The notes under the pieces were generated by a model that was not told the DNA's origin, did not search any database, and saw only the letters and a list, made by a program, of their open reading frames with translations. From positions 1-42,072 of the IMG/VR virus record IMGVR_UViG_3300012039_000017: 42,072 bases of DNA; one strand, given 5' to 3'. This DNA is from a virus. Position 1 is the stretch's first letter, and every line of letters starts with the position of its first letter. Shown piece by piece: positions 13,253 to 23,184 of this stretch. Both the position numbers and the translations under genes were made by a program.

Positions 13253-14614
13253 TTAATTACCTATAAATTGCGCGTTAAACTGGGTAAATCCTCCTGATGC
13301 AGGGGTGCAAGTAGAGCCTTGGTTTGCGGTGTTGCTGTTTATACCTAAGAGGGCAACCGTGTGGGTAGCTGCGGTAACCTGGGGGCTAATATAGGTAAAG
13401 TTTAAAGGGTGTAAAGGCCCGTTCGCGCCCGATTCATTTTGCATATAAGCAAGTCCTGTGGTTGTTCCTGTGAAGTCAATAGACACTCTTACCTGACAAA
13501 TACCGCTGTTTGTGCCATTGCCTACACTTAATGTTCCGCTAATAAAAAGCCTTTGGGCACTGGTCGGAGCAACAGTTATGGTTGCAAGGGTGGTAGTGCC
13601 GTCACCCCAGTTTGCCGCAAGTAAAGTCGTAGTGGAGTTTCCGAAAATGCTTGGACTTCCCCAGCTTAGAGTTCCGCTTCCGTTATTAGTTAGAACGCCA
13701 CTGACTTGGGAAGGCGGGAAAACATAACTCATACCCCTAAGCACTAAGGGTGCAGAAGAAGTTGCTGCTAGAGTGGTTGTGGCTGTAAATGTCCAGGCCT
13801 CGGTCAAATCCAAAAATCCTTGCGAGAGTTTTCCGTTGGTTTTGGTTACCGGAATAATCGTGGTTGCAGAAGACGTGGCATTGAATAGGGAAGCAGCAGG
13901 TATGAGCGTGTACGCACCCGTCATTCCCGTCCCCGCAATTATCTGTGCTGTGGTCGCAATTTGAACAATACCCGGAGTCGTAGTTGTTGCTGTTGGCGCT
14001 CCCTGCAAGGCAATCCCGTTGACATAAGAAATATTTGCCAAATAGTTTGTGTTGCTCGAAAGCGTGGTTGTAGAAATCGAGCTGTCGTAGCGAATCGGAC
14101 TGGGCAGGGTTTCATCGCCGTTTAAAATCCGTCCGTGCAGGGCAACGTGCGGGTGGTCGGTAATCTTTATACTCGCGCCTCTGCGGTGGGTCTGTTTGAG
14201 AGAGGTAACGGAGCTGGTGCCGGTGACGGGAGAAATACCTCTTGTAAGGCTGGAAACAGCCGTACCCGAAGCCGTGCCGCACACATCCTCTGCAACAGAG
14301 GTTCCTTCATCAATCGTGAAACAGGTGAAACCGGAAAGGGAGTTGCCGGCCGTATCCGTTCCCGATACAAGCGTCATAGAAGTGGCGGAATCCGTAATAG
14401 AGGCTTGGAGGGAAGTCTCAAAACGGGCAACGGCAATGGGAATGGTCGCCCCCAAGGGTTGTTCAATTACCTGTATGGGATTCGTAATATTTTGAATTAC
14501 AGGTTCAACGGGAGCGGGGATATCACTTTTCATGGCAACACCAAAGAAACCGGCAATAGCTGCCACAGTGGAAATGATTGCTACACTTATTTTTGCAAAC
14601 AGGGAATCGAGCAT
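13253..14614 (-). CDS. Membrane-anchored virion surface protein, 453 aa
   Basis: Begins with a hydrophobic helix (SVAIISTVAAIAGFFGVAM, residues 10-28). It continues with a beta-rich region containing GFTCFTIDEGTSVAEDVCG and RRGASIKITDHPHVALHGRIL,  which I recognise from uncharacterised Patescibacteria and associated-phage proteins. TTTTPGIVQIATTAQ and Ser/Thr-rich strands follow; the C-terminal 120 residues form a compact all-beta domain with two Cys. Likely a tail or fibre component. The hydrophobic start is odd for a phage tail protein. No Shine-Dalgarno site; TAATAATTAA precedes the start. Confidence 0.6.
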   Translation of the reverse strand: MLDSLFAKISVAIISTVAAIAGFFGVAMKSDIPAPVEPVIQNITNPIQVIEQPLGATIPIAVARFETSLQASITDSATSMTLVSGTDTAGNSLSGFTCFTIDEGTSVAEDVCGTASGTAVSSLTRGISPVTGTSSVTSLKQTHRRGASIKITDHPHVALHGRILNGDETLPSPIRYDSSISTTTLSSNTNYLANISYVNGIALQGAPTATTTTPGIVQIATTAQIIAGTGMTGAYTLIPAASLFNATSSATTIIPVTKTNGKLSQGFLDLTEAWTFTATTTLAATSSAPLVLRGMSYVFPPSQVSGVLTNNGSGTLSWGSPSIFGNSTTTLLAANWGDGTTTLATITVAPTSAQRLFISGTLSVGNGTNSGICQVRVSIDFTGTTTGLAYMQNESGANGPLHPLNFTYISPQVTAATHTVALLGINSNTANQGSTCTPASGGFTQFNAQFIGN

Positions 14615-14632
14615 AGGAGAGAAATTTAATTA

Positions 14633-16495
14633 TTAAGCGGCTACTCTGTACCGACGGGGTATTCGTTGCCCCATTCTTTTAAGGTCAAAGTAGTTGTACA
14701 TAGAAACAGAAAAGTAACCAATGCCCGTAGCGACAAATTTAATCTGTGCTTCGTCGAATTTGTCCTGGCGGACGGAAAGCTCGCGGAGGTAGTTGTAGGC
14801 AACAGCTCCGTCCCCTCCGCCCCCCACAGGGTTTTTGCCAATCACTTCGTTGCCAATTAGGGCTTGCGAGGTTCGGTCAACATAGCTGCCTGAGCCTTCT
14901 ATCGTGCCGATGAATACAAATGGGGCTCTGTCTAAAGAGAGCCACACTTCACATTCCTGGTCGGGTCCCGTCTCTCCCTGTATCCGCAGTTTCTTGGACT
15001 TCTTCAGCTCTTTAATTCCGAGTTCTGAAATGTTGCTGATCCATTCGTTGGGGATCTCCGAGTCCTGGTCATCAAATCCTGAAAACAACTCAAATACGTT
15101 GTTGCTCATCGAATCACCCGCCACCAATGCTCCGTTGTAAATGTCGAAGCAGGAAGCGTAGTAATCGAGCACATCAAGGGCTTTTAACAGGCGGTCGTAG
15201 ACAATTACGCGGTTGTTAACGGTGCTGTCAGAAGTTCGGCAGGCAAACAAAATCCAATCGTTAAACAAAATGCCTGCGGCAGTATCAAATTCATAGTCTT
15301 CTAAATTAAGGTTGTCGGACTTGGAAACGGGAATAACCTGCGTGGCGAGTCGGTCAAGGGTTAAGAGGCGGAGTCGTTTGTCGTTGTCATCAATGTAGTA
15401 AATCCCTTCCCCTGTCTCCACCTGCGCGCGGAAGTTGGGAATGCCAACCTGCTCTCTAAAAATAAGGTTGGTCAGTTCCAAATCGTCCAGGGATTCGCTC
15501 ACTTTCCACGTTTTCTTTTCGTGGAAGCAGTACTTTTCGTCACCATAAAAGCCGATGCTTTGAAATTTACCCCCGCCGTCATCCTGCCTCAAAACATAGC
15601 CTTGTCCTGCCGTGCGTGTGCCGGAATAGGAGAAATCGGCTATGCCTCCGCTTGTGGAATCTTCCCAGTAATAATCAGCGGTAACCGCGCCTACTGCTGC
15701 CACAGCAAAGGTCACGCTGTACGCCCCGGTGGTGTAGTTAATCGTTCCTGTGCCTCCTGCACTTCCTACCAGTAACCCGTTCTTGTCGTCTGTAAAAGTT
15801 TCGCTGGTGTCGTCAATGCGAACCAAAAAGCACGTTCGTTTCGAGCCAGCCGCCTTAAAGGCCAAGGTTCCTGTGTAGGTAAGGGAGCCGCTGCTGCCTA
15901 TGGCCTCGTTGGTAATCTCGGTGAAATCCGAAACTTCGTCTTTGTCGATTTTCGAGCGGTAGAGGCCTGTCTCATCCTTCCCGCCGTTGGTTCCTTTTCT
16001 GTCCCACAAATACATCCTTCCGGTTTTAATGCGGATTTTGCCTTTATGGTCAGTGGAGAGGAGGTCGGTAATCGAGCCGGGGTTGGCAGCCATTATTTTG
16101 TAAATGGAGCTGCTTTTGGAGGACAGGTAACCGGCCGCGCCGGAAAGTCCGCTGTACGGTTCTATGGAAATATCCTCGCCGTCTGCTGCGGCAGGAAGGA
16201 CGTTTGAGCCGTTTTCTATCCAGTCTTCAGTAACGGTGTCAAAATACTCAACTTTTCGGCCTCGGGTTCTTACCAAGACCTCGGTGCCGTCCTGTTTTTT
16301 CAAAGTCCGAAGCCCTGTCACCCTGCCGGCGCCGGCATCACTTCCTAAACGGGTAGATCCTCGGCGAACTTCTATCTTGTCGCCCATCGTCTGCCAATTC
16401 AGAGAACTTGAAGCGGCGCCCTCAGGAATGCTTTGGGCTTCGAATTCATCAACAATTCCGTGTATGAAGTTTTTTACTTGGTGCTGGGGGAGCAT
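14633..16495 (-). CDS. Tail hub/nozzle-like beta-propeller protein, 620 aa
   Basis: All-beta protein starting 'VKNFIHGIVDEFEAQSIPEGAASSSLNWQ', a lead-in seen in phage tail proteins in which blades begin 'G...L.W'. It has repeated strand-turn units (VYDRLLKALDVLDYYASCFD, YLSSKSSSIYKI) and a central immunoglobulin-like insert (about residues 200-300: SLTYTGTLAFKAAG...INYTTGAYSVTF). Size and position after the adaptor fit the nozzle (P22 gp10/T7 gp12-like) of a short tail. Assignment rests on architecture and order. Confidence 0.55.
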   Translation of the reverse strand: MLPQHQVKNFIHGIVDEFEAQSIPEGAASSSLNWQTMGDKIEVRRGSTRLGSDAGAGRVTGLRTLKKQDGTEVLVRTRGRKVEYFDTVTEDWIENGSNVLPAAADGEDISIEPYSGLSGAAGYLSSKSSSIYKIMAANPGSITDLLSTDHKGKIRIKTGRMYLWDRKGTNGGKDETGLYRSKIDKDEVSDFTEITNEAIGSSGSLTYTGTLAFKAAGSKRTCFLVRIDDTSETFTDDKNGLLVGSAGGTGTINYTTGAYSVTFAVAAVGAVTADYYWEDSTSGGIADFSYSGTRTAGQGYVLRQDDGGGKFQSIGFYGDEKYCFHEKKTWKVSESLDDLELTNLIFREQVGIPNFRAQVETGEGIYYIDDNDKRLRLLTLDRLATQVIPVSKSDNLNLEDYEFDTAAGILFNDWILFACRTSDSTVNNRVIVYDRLLKALDVLDYYASCFDIYNGALVAGDSMSNNVFELFSGFDDQDSEIPNEWISNISELGIKELKKSKKLRIQGETGPDQECEVWLSLDRAPFVFIGTIEGSGSYVDRTSQALIGNEVIGKNPVGGGGDGAVAYNYLRELSVRQDKFDEAQIKFVATGIGYFSVSMYNYFDLKRMGQRIPRRYRVAA

Positions 16496-16507
16496 TTAAG
16501 GTGGGGG

Positions 16508-17188
16508 TTAATAACGAATTCCTAACGCTACATTATCTTGTCCGTCTGTTTCTCCATACGGCGTGGAGCGGCCTATTGCGGATAATTTGAGATCAGCATC
16601 CCAATCGCGCATAGCGTTCTTCCCGACGCTGTATTCCAATTCCCATTCTGGTTTCCAGCTTCGGCCTTTTTCGCCTCGTTCAATCTGGTCAAAGAGCTTC
16701 ACCATGTCAAAAGGGATGAGGAAGTGGAATTCGGTTGGCCAAATAACAGTAGTCGTGCCGGCATCAATGCTGGCCTGGGTGATGTCGGTCGTTTTCTTTA
16801 GATAGGGGATGGTAATGGTCTGGGCGCTGGTTTGTATCCCGCAAAGGTGGAGGTTGTTATTGGCCGTATCCAGGTAGAAACGATTACCCCCGCTTTCGCG
16901 GTACTCAACGCTTCGGTCAAACGGAACAGGGAAATAAGGGCTTGTACCAACGTAAATCCTGTCGGTGGCAAGTCCTCTAAAAGCCGCCGGTAAGGCTTTG
17001 GCAGTAGTATAGGTCTGTCCTGCCGCAGTGGTGTTGCTGCTGTCCAACGCCTTAATAATTTCGAGCTTCATCTCCCGCTCAAGTTTGTTTTTGGCGTTGT
17101 TGGCGAGCTGAATCTTCAGCGTGTCGGTAAGCGTGCTGTCGTCGTCTACAAGGTCAATAAATTGTTGGATTATTTCTGAATCGGTCAT
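16508..17188 (-). CDS. Head-tail adaptor protein, 226 aa
   Basis: N-terminal helices (TDSEIIQQFIDLVDDDSTL...NNAKNKLEREMKLEIIKAL) are followed by a central beta region (YVGTSPYFPVPFDRSVEYRE) and a C-terminal helical part (FHFLIPFDMVKLFDQIERGEKGRSWKPEWE). This matches the organisation of podovirus adaptor (gp4/gp11-like) proteins that sit between portal and tail. It lies directly before the nozzle-like gene. Start preceded by TAATTAA and CCCCACCTCAATG, with no Shine-Dalgarno site. Confidence 0.6.
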   Translation of the reverse strand: MTDSEIIQQFIDLVDDDSTLTDTLKIQLANNAKNKLEREMKLEIIKALDSSNTTAAGQTYTTAKALPAAFRGLATDRIYVGTSPYFPVPFDRSVEYRESGGNRFYLDTANNNLHLCGIQTSAQTITIPYLKKTTDITQASIDAGTTTVIWPTEFHFLIPFDMVKLFDQIERGEKGRSWKPEWELEYSVGKNAMRDWDADLKLSAIGRSTPYGETDGQDNVALGIRY

Positions 17189-17203
17189 TGAGGTGGGGTT
17201 TAA

Positions 17204-18016
17204 TTATCTAATAATTGTGTCACCATTAAGTTTTACTTCGCCTAAAAGCCAGACTGTAGGAGTAACAGCAGCAACTGCGGCGGCAGCAAAAGGACAGGCT
17301 TTTCCGTTTCCTGAATTATAGAGTTCGGTTCTTTCGTCAGAGGTGAGAGTGCGTTTCCAAAATCCTACTTCATCAATAAGGCCGTCAAATTTAATCGCGC
17401 TGCCGACAAAACCGCCCATCTGAAACGCATTTGCTTCGTCTTGTGTCCCACCACTCCAAGCCGCTTCAGCAGGCGTACCGTTGTCGATTTGAATGAAAAT
17501 TTTGTCTGCTGCCGAATCATGCCAGGCAACTACATAAAACCAAGTCCCGGCTGAGGAACCTGAACCGGTAACGGTGGCATTTGAAGAGCCGTTACCAACA
17601 TTAAACTTAAAATTATTGTCAGCATTGCTAATCCACACGGTATAGGCAGTACCGTTTCCAAAAAAATCACTACCCTTATTAACAATCGGCATATTGAAGA
17701 CGGGAAGAGTTTCGGGCTTAACCCATGCGCCCCATGTGAAATCCGTATCAGCGCCAAGTGAGAGGTCGGCATGGTCGGCATGCTCAAAATATTCACCATT
17801 ATCAAGTTCTAAATCTCGCGCTCCGCTAATCTTGCCTGTAGTTGCGGCAACAGTATTGTTATCGGTAAGGGTTCTGGAGCCGAAAGCATCAACTGCGTTT
17901 CCACTGGCTTCATCAAGCGCCCAACAGGAAACAAGGGTGGTCTGTAAATCCGCCCCTGCGGCATACGGCGACAGGAGAAGAACTACGCTTAAAAAAAGTG
18001 AGATTAGTTTCTTCAT
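17204..18016 (-). CDS. LamG/concanavalin-like protein with signal peptide, 270 aa
   Basis: Cleavable signal peptide MKKLISLFLSVVLLLSPYAAGA at residues 1-22. A LamG/jellyroll domain follows: CWALDEASGNAVDAFG, ADTDFTWGAWVKPE, GTAYTVWISN, GTWFYVVAWHDSAADK and FDGLIDEVGFWKRTLTSDE. The closing 'IDEVxxWxRxLTxxE' is the signature of sugar-binding LamG_3-type domains. It could bind host-surface glycans. A secretion signal on a protein inside a virion operon is unusual: it may be exported to the host surface (for instance in lysogens) or assembled by an unusual route. Confidence 0.75.
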   Translation of the reverse strand: MKKLISLFLSVVLLLSPYAAGADLQTTLVSCWALDEASGNAVDAFGSRTLTDNNTVAATTGKISGARDLELDNGEYFEHADHADLSLGADTDFTWGAWVKPETLPVFNMPIVNKGSDFFGNGTAYTVWISNADNNFKFNVGNGSSNATVTGSGSSAGTWFYVVAWHDSAADKIFIQIDNGTPAEAAWSGGTQDEANAFQMGGFVGSAIKFDGLIDEVGFWKRTLTSDERTELYNSGNGKACPFAAAAVAAVTPTVWLLGEVKLNGDTIIR

Positions 18017-18483
18017 GGTTTAAGCATTATCCAATCGTGGTCTTTGTGAGTTTCCGGGCCGAAGTTCTCAGACTTCTCCCACAGAACCTCACCGTCTATA
18101 AACGAAGTAGTAATAACGTACCCCCATCCTTTGGGTCCTTCATAAACATCAACTCTGGTTGAAAACGAAGCGTCTTGGGGCATAACTATTCCGGTGTCGC
18201 TCCATTGTTCCGCATAATCAGTAGTACCTTTTACTGGGTTAATTATTTCTTTCTCTCCATCTTTAGGCATTTTGGAAGTAGTCTCAAGTCCCTGCCAATA
18301 TCGTCTATTGTTTATGAAGTAGTCATGTTGAAACGCCTGAATCTGTGAAGATATTTCTGCCCGATAAGCATCCGCTTCACTCTTAATCTCTGGGGGTGTT
18401 GCAAAAAAGATTGGCGCAGCAAAAGCCACGGGAATTAATAACCCAACAAGCCGTTTCCATTTTCTTTTTATCCAATTAATCAT
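18013..18483 (-). CDS. Signal-anchored pilin-like/surface protein, 156 aa
   Basis: MINWIKRKWKRLVGLLIPVA is a basic N-region followed by a hydrophobic helix ending in FAAPIFFATPPE, then a helical segment (EADAYRAEISSQIQAFQHDYF) and a beta-rich C-terminal domain. The ATG at 18483 overlaps the fibre stop (ATGA); an alternative ATG at 18489 adds two residues. The layout (basic N-terminus, hydrophobic helix, long helix, globular domain) recalls pilin-like or anchored surface proteins. Function unknown; probably acts with the LamG and fibre proteins around it. Confidence 0.55.
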   Translation of the reverse strand: MINWIKRKWKRLVGLLIPVAFAAPIFFATPPEIKSEADAYRAEISSQIQAFQHDYFINNRRYWQGLETTSKMPKDGEKEIINPVKGTTDYAEQWSDTGIVMPQDASFSTRVDVYEGPKGWGYVITTSFIDGEVLWEKSENFGPETHKDHDWIMLKP

Positions 18484-21400
18484 TGGCAAATACTTTCACT
18501 AGTTGAGGTGGTAAAAGTCCCGCCCGCAAACTTCATATACACATAAAGAGCGGCGGTTTTATCGTAAAGAGCCAAACAGCCCAACTTGGCAGTTGTAGGT
18601 GTGGTGGTTCCGCCAATCCGCAAAATGGCAGGTTGAGTGGTGGAGGATGAATCAACTAAATGCAGCAAAGCTTCGGGCGTAGAAGTGCCAATACCAACCC
18701 TACCGCTTGGAAGTACGGTTAACAGACTTGCTCCTGTGGATGAAGCAATATGAAGCGGAATTGCAGCCCCGGTTCCCTGTATGGTTAAAGTAGACCCTGG
18801 GGTTGCTGTCCCAATACCAACATTACCGCCTAAGAGAGCAGCAGCGTAGTTGTTGGTGGCGCCGGTGGAAGCCTGCAAGTATAAACCATAAGCATTGGTA
18901 GTGGAAGCGTTAAGGGTAGAGCTGGTTATGGAGATGGCGGTTGATGAGGAAATAACAACTCCAAGTCCGGCAATAGGGTTAGCCAGGCTTAAGGTGGAGG
19001 CGTTGGCAAGAGTGTAGGCAGCAGACGATGCTGTGGCTATGGTCTGCGGGTTAAGCAGCATTTGGTAAGCAGTGGAAATGGTGGTGTTGGTGGAAAGGGT
19101 AGTTATAAGGGTTGAGGATGATTCAAACATCCTGTAGTCAAAGGCAGAGGTGTTAATTGGGTTTATGAAAATACCACGGCTCACGCCGGAAGCGGAGGAC
19201 GTCTGGTTGGTAGTTCCCTGAATTTCAAGGATATGCGAAACGCCAGTACCTGAAGTGGGGGCAAATGTGTTGTTACTAATATTTACAACTCTTACTGTAC
19301 CGGACGTAAGGGTATTACTACCACCTGTTTGAATTGAAAAGTTCGTACCTGAGTTCAGCGCGGTAACTGCCCCGCTTAAAGTATAGGCAGCTGATGCTAA
19401 AAGGCTGCTACTCGTTAAGTTTGTTCCCCCGTTAAAAGTTACGAATGTAGAGCCAAGGTTTAAAGTGGACAAACCTGAACCAATATTAAGCGTGGCGGCT
19501 CCACTTCTATATATGACAGAAGCCGCATCTCCTAAGTTAATACCCTGAGTTGCAGCAGTTCCGCCCGACGGGAAGGTCAGCAAAGCTCCGGGAGTAGAAG
19601 TCCCTATTCCAATTTTCCCGTTAGCAGCAACAGTGAGTAAAGAAGTGCCGGTTGATGACGCTGCCACGAATACAGGAAGCACAGGTAAGGTAGACGTACC
19701 CTGGACAGCTAATGTAGCAATCGGGGAGGTAGTACCAATCCCTACAGACCCATCGGGAGTTATCCTCATTCTCTCAACGCGTGTAGTGGAGGAAGCATTG
19801 GTAGTTTCAAATGTCATATAGGTGCTTTGGTCAGCGTCTGTCCAATTAGCACCGGTAATCATTTGGATTGCGGCTTTGCTGCCAGCAGCCCAAGTCGAAG
19901 TACCGTGCCCCCTAGCTCCCATAAAATAAAGGACATCGCCACTTAAACTGACTGTTGGAGCGGCGGGAGTGCCACGTGCTGAAAACGTATTTATTCCGGC
20001 AGAGCCTCCGCCATAATTTGCAATACCTATAAGATTCCCCGCCGCTGCGCCGCAATTCGTACAAGAAGAAACAAAATTACCAAGACCTACACCACTAGCA
20101 AAAGGTCCATTAGCAGTAGTTGGAGGTGTAGCCCCAACAACTAAAGTGCCCGTATTATGTAGAGTTAGTAATTGGGCACCTGTAGCGGAAGCGATATTAA
20201 ATAGTTTAGTCGTGCCATTACCCTGAATATCTAGTGTATAAGCAGGGGTTGATGTGCCAATTCCTATTTCATCTGTGGAAGTAGCGTTGTAAATTAATCC
20301 ACTGCCCAAAGTCCAAGCTGAATCCCCACCACCACTATTAGCGTCAGTTCCACAGTAAAGCTCTCCGCTCGCTGCTAAAGCTTTAACATCACAGTTTGCA
20401 AGCATCAAAGAAGTAATCGAGGTAGAACCAACTACGCTTAAAGCCTGGGCGGGGGTTTGAGTGGCTATACCTAATTTCTGACCAGTAAATGTTCCGAATA
20501 CGAGTGAGCCTGCTTGATTTAAAAGAAGAGTCGTATCAGCAGCAAGAACCATAGTGCCACTGCCCTGCGTCCTAAAAGTAATGTCTTCATTTGTTCCCCT
20601 GGAAATAATAGTGTGGAAATCAGACCCCGACACAGCAGTTGCGCCGATGCTCAAACCACCTGCCGATGTACCTGTAAGCAGGCTGGGGACAGTAGTGCTG
20701 GCGGTTATTGTGCAACCCACGTCAGAATTGCTGTTTAAACACGCTTGAGTAGTAGAGCTGGTTAAGGCAGTTGTGGTAAATGTTCCTGTAAACACGTTGG
20801 AGGAAATTACATCTGAAACGGAAGTGGAAGCATTCACACCGTAACGGTAATCGTGGCCGGTAATAGAAATAAAGGTGTTACCGGTAATTGTATTCTTGTA
20901 ACTCTGGCTTAAAATAATCGCGTCGGTTACATCATCAGTGCGGTTGTCCCCGCCGTAAAACTCGTTTCCGGTAATCTGACTGCCGTAAGAGCTGTTAGCT
21001 TCACCCTGATACCTGCCGTCAATACAAATATCGTGACTATAGTTAAGGCCAAACTGGTTGCCGTTAATTAAAAGGAGACCTGAAGAAAAACCTGTGGAAG
21101 AACCCGTGGCGTAAAGTCCGCAGTTAACATTCCAGGCAATATCAGAACCTATTATTCTGGCGGCCCCTGCGTTGTGGAGGTGAATCCCATACGTGCCGTT
21201 GTTCTCGGCCTCGGTTAATTTCTCAAATACCGGGTCAGTTGCGTTTTCTATGTAAAAACCTGCGCTCCCGTTCTGAACGGAAGTCACGCCAAAGAATTTA
21301 GGTGCCTGGGCTTCGTTACCGGAATCTGTGGCGGAAATTGCGGCAAAGCCGTGGCGTTTGCAATCGGAAACCTGAACGTCTTCAAAAGTTGTCCACTTCT

Positions 21401-22385
21401 TATTAATCAGAACACAATCCTTCGCAGTCGCGTTATTTGCTTTATTACCGTCAATGGCTATATCCCGAATCGAAGCTCCGGTGGTGGTTGCAATAATCAT
21501 CGCGGCAAGGTTGGTGGTGTTGGCCTGTTTTAAAATCGTGGGGGCTGTGTTGGTAGTGGTGTGCGGGTTGCCGTATCCACTACCGACTAAATGCCCAATG
21601 GTAATAGCTGCGCTGACTGTATAAGTCCCGCCTTGGGTGAAGCGTAAAACTTGGTTCCCATTTAAAGTAACAGCCGTGCTTATCGTCGTGCCACAGCCCT
21701 GGCTTACCCAAATCTCGCCCGGAGTGGTAAGTCCTAAGTCAGCTCTGGCGGCAACAATCTTGGCTCCGCAGTCACTCCCTGGGAAAGTGGAGGCTATACG
21801 AATCGAATCAAGGTTGCGGGGAAGAGTAATGCCTGCCGAAGTGACCTGTAAATAAACAGTGTTGGTTGAAGAAGCAACCCGCAGAATATCCATCGTGGGC
21901 TGGGTAGATGTTCCTTGCGCGACAAAAATCGCAGATGGAGTGGTTGAGTTAATACCCAACGCAACACCTGAAGTTCCTTGGAAGAAGTTCGTTCCACCGA
22001 ATGTGCTGGAATTGACTTTGTACTGAAGGGAATTTGTTAATCCTGCGGGTGTGCTGCTAGATCCGCCTCCTGCGCCTCCGTCGTCATCATCACAAATAAC
22101 GAAGCCGCTCGCGTCCGTGGTCAGCACGCCGTTGTTCGTATAGCCCGTGCAGTTTAGAGCTGAAAGTTGTAAGGGGCTGGATGTCGGTATCAAAACGCCG
22201 TTATTCAGGTTGCGCGGGACCAAACGTTGAACAGTCGATGAGGCAACCCATTGGTTTAAAAGTGTCTGTGTGGCGTCACTGCCCAGAAGCTGCTGTTTGA
22301 GTGCGGGTGGTTTCGAAGATAAATAAAAGCCGCCCGCAAAACCGAGGAGAAATAGAAAACCCAGAATTAAAAGTTTAATCTTCAT
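18480..22385 (-). CDS. Giant tail fibre/spike with beta-helix and GIGTSTP repeats, 1301 aa
   Basis: Starts at ATG 22385 after AAAGGA (MKIKLLILGFLFLLGFAGGFYL, a signal-anchor). Residues of roughly 190-560 form a parallel beta-helix of pectate-lyase/tailspike type (SIRDIAIDGNKAN, FEDVQVSDC, GFYIENATDPVFEK, ITGNEFYGG, NTITGNTFISI). The C-terminal half has five copies of a GIGT(S/T/A)(T/S)P motif followed by L.V/L..G and Ser/Thr-rich strands (such as KIGIGTSTPGALL), a repeat hallmark of Patescibacteria surface proteins. It ends in a small domain (LGCLALYDKTAALYVYMKFAGG). Likely host-recognition fibre, perhaps depolymerising. Confidence 0.8.
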   Translation of the reverse strand: MKIKLLILGFLFLLGFAGGFYLSSKPPALKQQLLGSDATQTLLNQWVASSTVQRLVPRNLNNGVLIPTSSPLQLSALNCTGYTNNGVLTTDASGFVICDDDDGGAGGGSSSTPAGLTNSLQYKVNSSTFGGTNFFQGTSGVALGINSTTPSAIFVAQGTSTQPTMDILRVASSTNTVYLQVTSAGITLPRNLDSIRIASTFPGSDCGAKIVAARADLGLTTPGEIWVSQGCGTTISTAVTLNGNQVLRFTQGGTYTVSAAITIGHLVGSGYGNPHTTTNTAPTILKQANTTNLAAMIIATTTGASIRDIAIDGNKANNATAKDCVLINKKWTTFEDVQVSDCKRHGFAAISATDSGNEAQAPKFFGVTSVQNGSAGFYIENATDPVFEKLTEAENNGTYGIHLHNAGAARIIGSDIAWNVNCGLYATGSSTGFSSGLLLINGNQFGLNYSHDICIDGRYQGEANSSYGSQITGNEFYGGDNRTDDVTDAIILSQSYKNTITGNTFISITGHDYRYGVNASTSVSDVISSNVFTGTFTTTALTSSTTQACLNSNSDVGCTITASTTVPSLLTGTSAGGLSIGATAVSGSDFHTIISRGTNEDITFRTQGSGTMVLAADTTLLLNQAGSLVFGTFTGQKLGIATQTPAQALSVVGSTSITSLMLANCDVKALAASGELYCGTDANSGGGDSAWTLGSGLIYNATSTDEIGIGTSTPAYTLDIQGNGTTKLFNIASATGAQLLTLHNTGTLVVGATPPTTANGPFASGVGLGNFVSSCTNCGAAAGNLIGIANYGGGSAGINTFSARGTPAAPTVSLSGDVLYFMGARGHGTSTWAAGSKAAIQMITGANWTDADQSTYMTFETTNASSTTRVERMRITPDGSVGIGTTSPIATLAVQGTSTLPVLPVFVAASSTGTSLLTVAANGKIGIGTSTPGALLTFPSGGTAATQGINLGDAASVIYRSGAATLNIGSGLSTLNLGSTFVTFNGGTNLTSSSLLASAAYTLSGAVTALNSGTNFSIQTGGSNTLTSGTVRVVNISNNTFAPTSGTGVSHILEIQGTTNQTSSASGVSRGIFINPINTSAFDYRMFESSSTLITTLSTNTTISTAYQMLLNPQTIATASSAAYTLANASTLSLANPIAGLGVVISSSTAISITSSTLNASTTNAYGLYLQASTGATNNYAAALLGGNVGIGTATPGSTLTIQGTGAAIPLHIASSTGASLLTVLPSGRVGIGTSTPEALLHLVDSSSTTQPAILRIGGTTTPTTAKLGCLALYDKTAALYVYMKFAGGTFTTSTSESICQ

Positions 22386-23172
22386 CTTCCTTTGGTTTAG
22401 TGACAGGCACAATGAACGCTATCCTGTTGAATTCCTTTTTCAGGCTTTGAATGCCGGCTTTAAATTCATCCACGTCATTTCCCAAAAACTCCTTTATTCG
22501 GTCAAAAAGGGCATCGAGTTTCTTTTGGAAGTCCTCAACGTTCGGGGTCATATCCCCTTTAAAGGTTTCAAAAGCGTCCAAGACAGGTTGAAGGTCGGTT
22601 TGGGGCGTAGTTTCTTTGTCTTTAATGGCCTTGAGAACAGAACGCTCCAAGGCTTCAAATCTTGCCATTAGGGGAGAGAAGTCGGCTTCCTTGGCGGGTA
22701 CAGGCCGGTTAGCCCTAACTTCTGTCAGAATCGCTTGTAATGAGTTTGAAAAGGGGCTGAAATCGGGGTCTTTGGGGTCGGGGAAAACAATCTTCTTTAT
22801 TTCTTCAGCAATAATCTTTTTAACACGGTTGTAGTCAACGTCAGATCCGCCGCCGCCTCCACTGTGCTTCGGGATGTGTTCAATCCTGTGTTCTTCAAAT
22901 TTCTCGCCATAGTTGGACGATTTCGTGGTGTAGGCCGAATCGGTATAGGCAGTGTATGTAATCAGAATGTCAAAACCTTCACCCGTGGGATCTGCCGGCA
23001 CTCGCCATTCCTTTGTAAAACGTCTGTTGCCTTGGTCGGTAAGGTTTATCGTGTCAATTAAAGCGTCGGTCTTGGCATTACGAATAACAGCCCTGACGTA
23101 ATAAGTCGTGCTGTCCTGGTGGTCTTCTAGGCCACGGGCCAAGACTATTTCGCTTTGAGGTTCTATGCGCAA
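22375..23172 (-). CDS. Virion-associated coiled-coil protein, 265 aa
   Basis: An N-terminal beta domain (residues 1-95; YYVRAVIRNAKTDALIDTINL, RFTKEWRVPADPTGEGFDILITYTAY) resembles carbohydrate-binding or Ig-like modules. It is followed by a Gly-rich hinge (HSGGGGGSD) and a long coiled coil of three helices separated by proline-rich turns. The 3' end overlaps the fibre start by 11 bases. A stalk or chaperone for the giant fibre is a reasonable inference. No Shine-Dalgarno site is obvious. Confidence 0.55.
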   Translation of the reverse strand: MRIEPQSEIVLARGLEDHQDSTTYYVRAVIRNAKTDALIDTINLTDQGNRRFTKEWRVPADPTGEGFDILITYTAYTDSAYTTKSSNYGEKFEEHRIEHIPKHSGGGGGSDVDYNRVKKIIAEEIKKIVFPDPKDPDFSPFSNSLQAILTEVRANRPVPAKEADFSPLMARFEALERSVLKAIKDKETTPQTDLQPVLDAFETFKGDMTPNVEDFQKKLDALFDRIKEFLGNDVDEFKAGIQSLKKEFNRIAFIVPVTKPKEDED

Positions 23173-23184
23173 GGAAAAGGCTGT

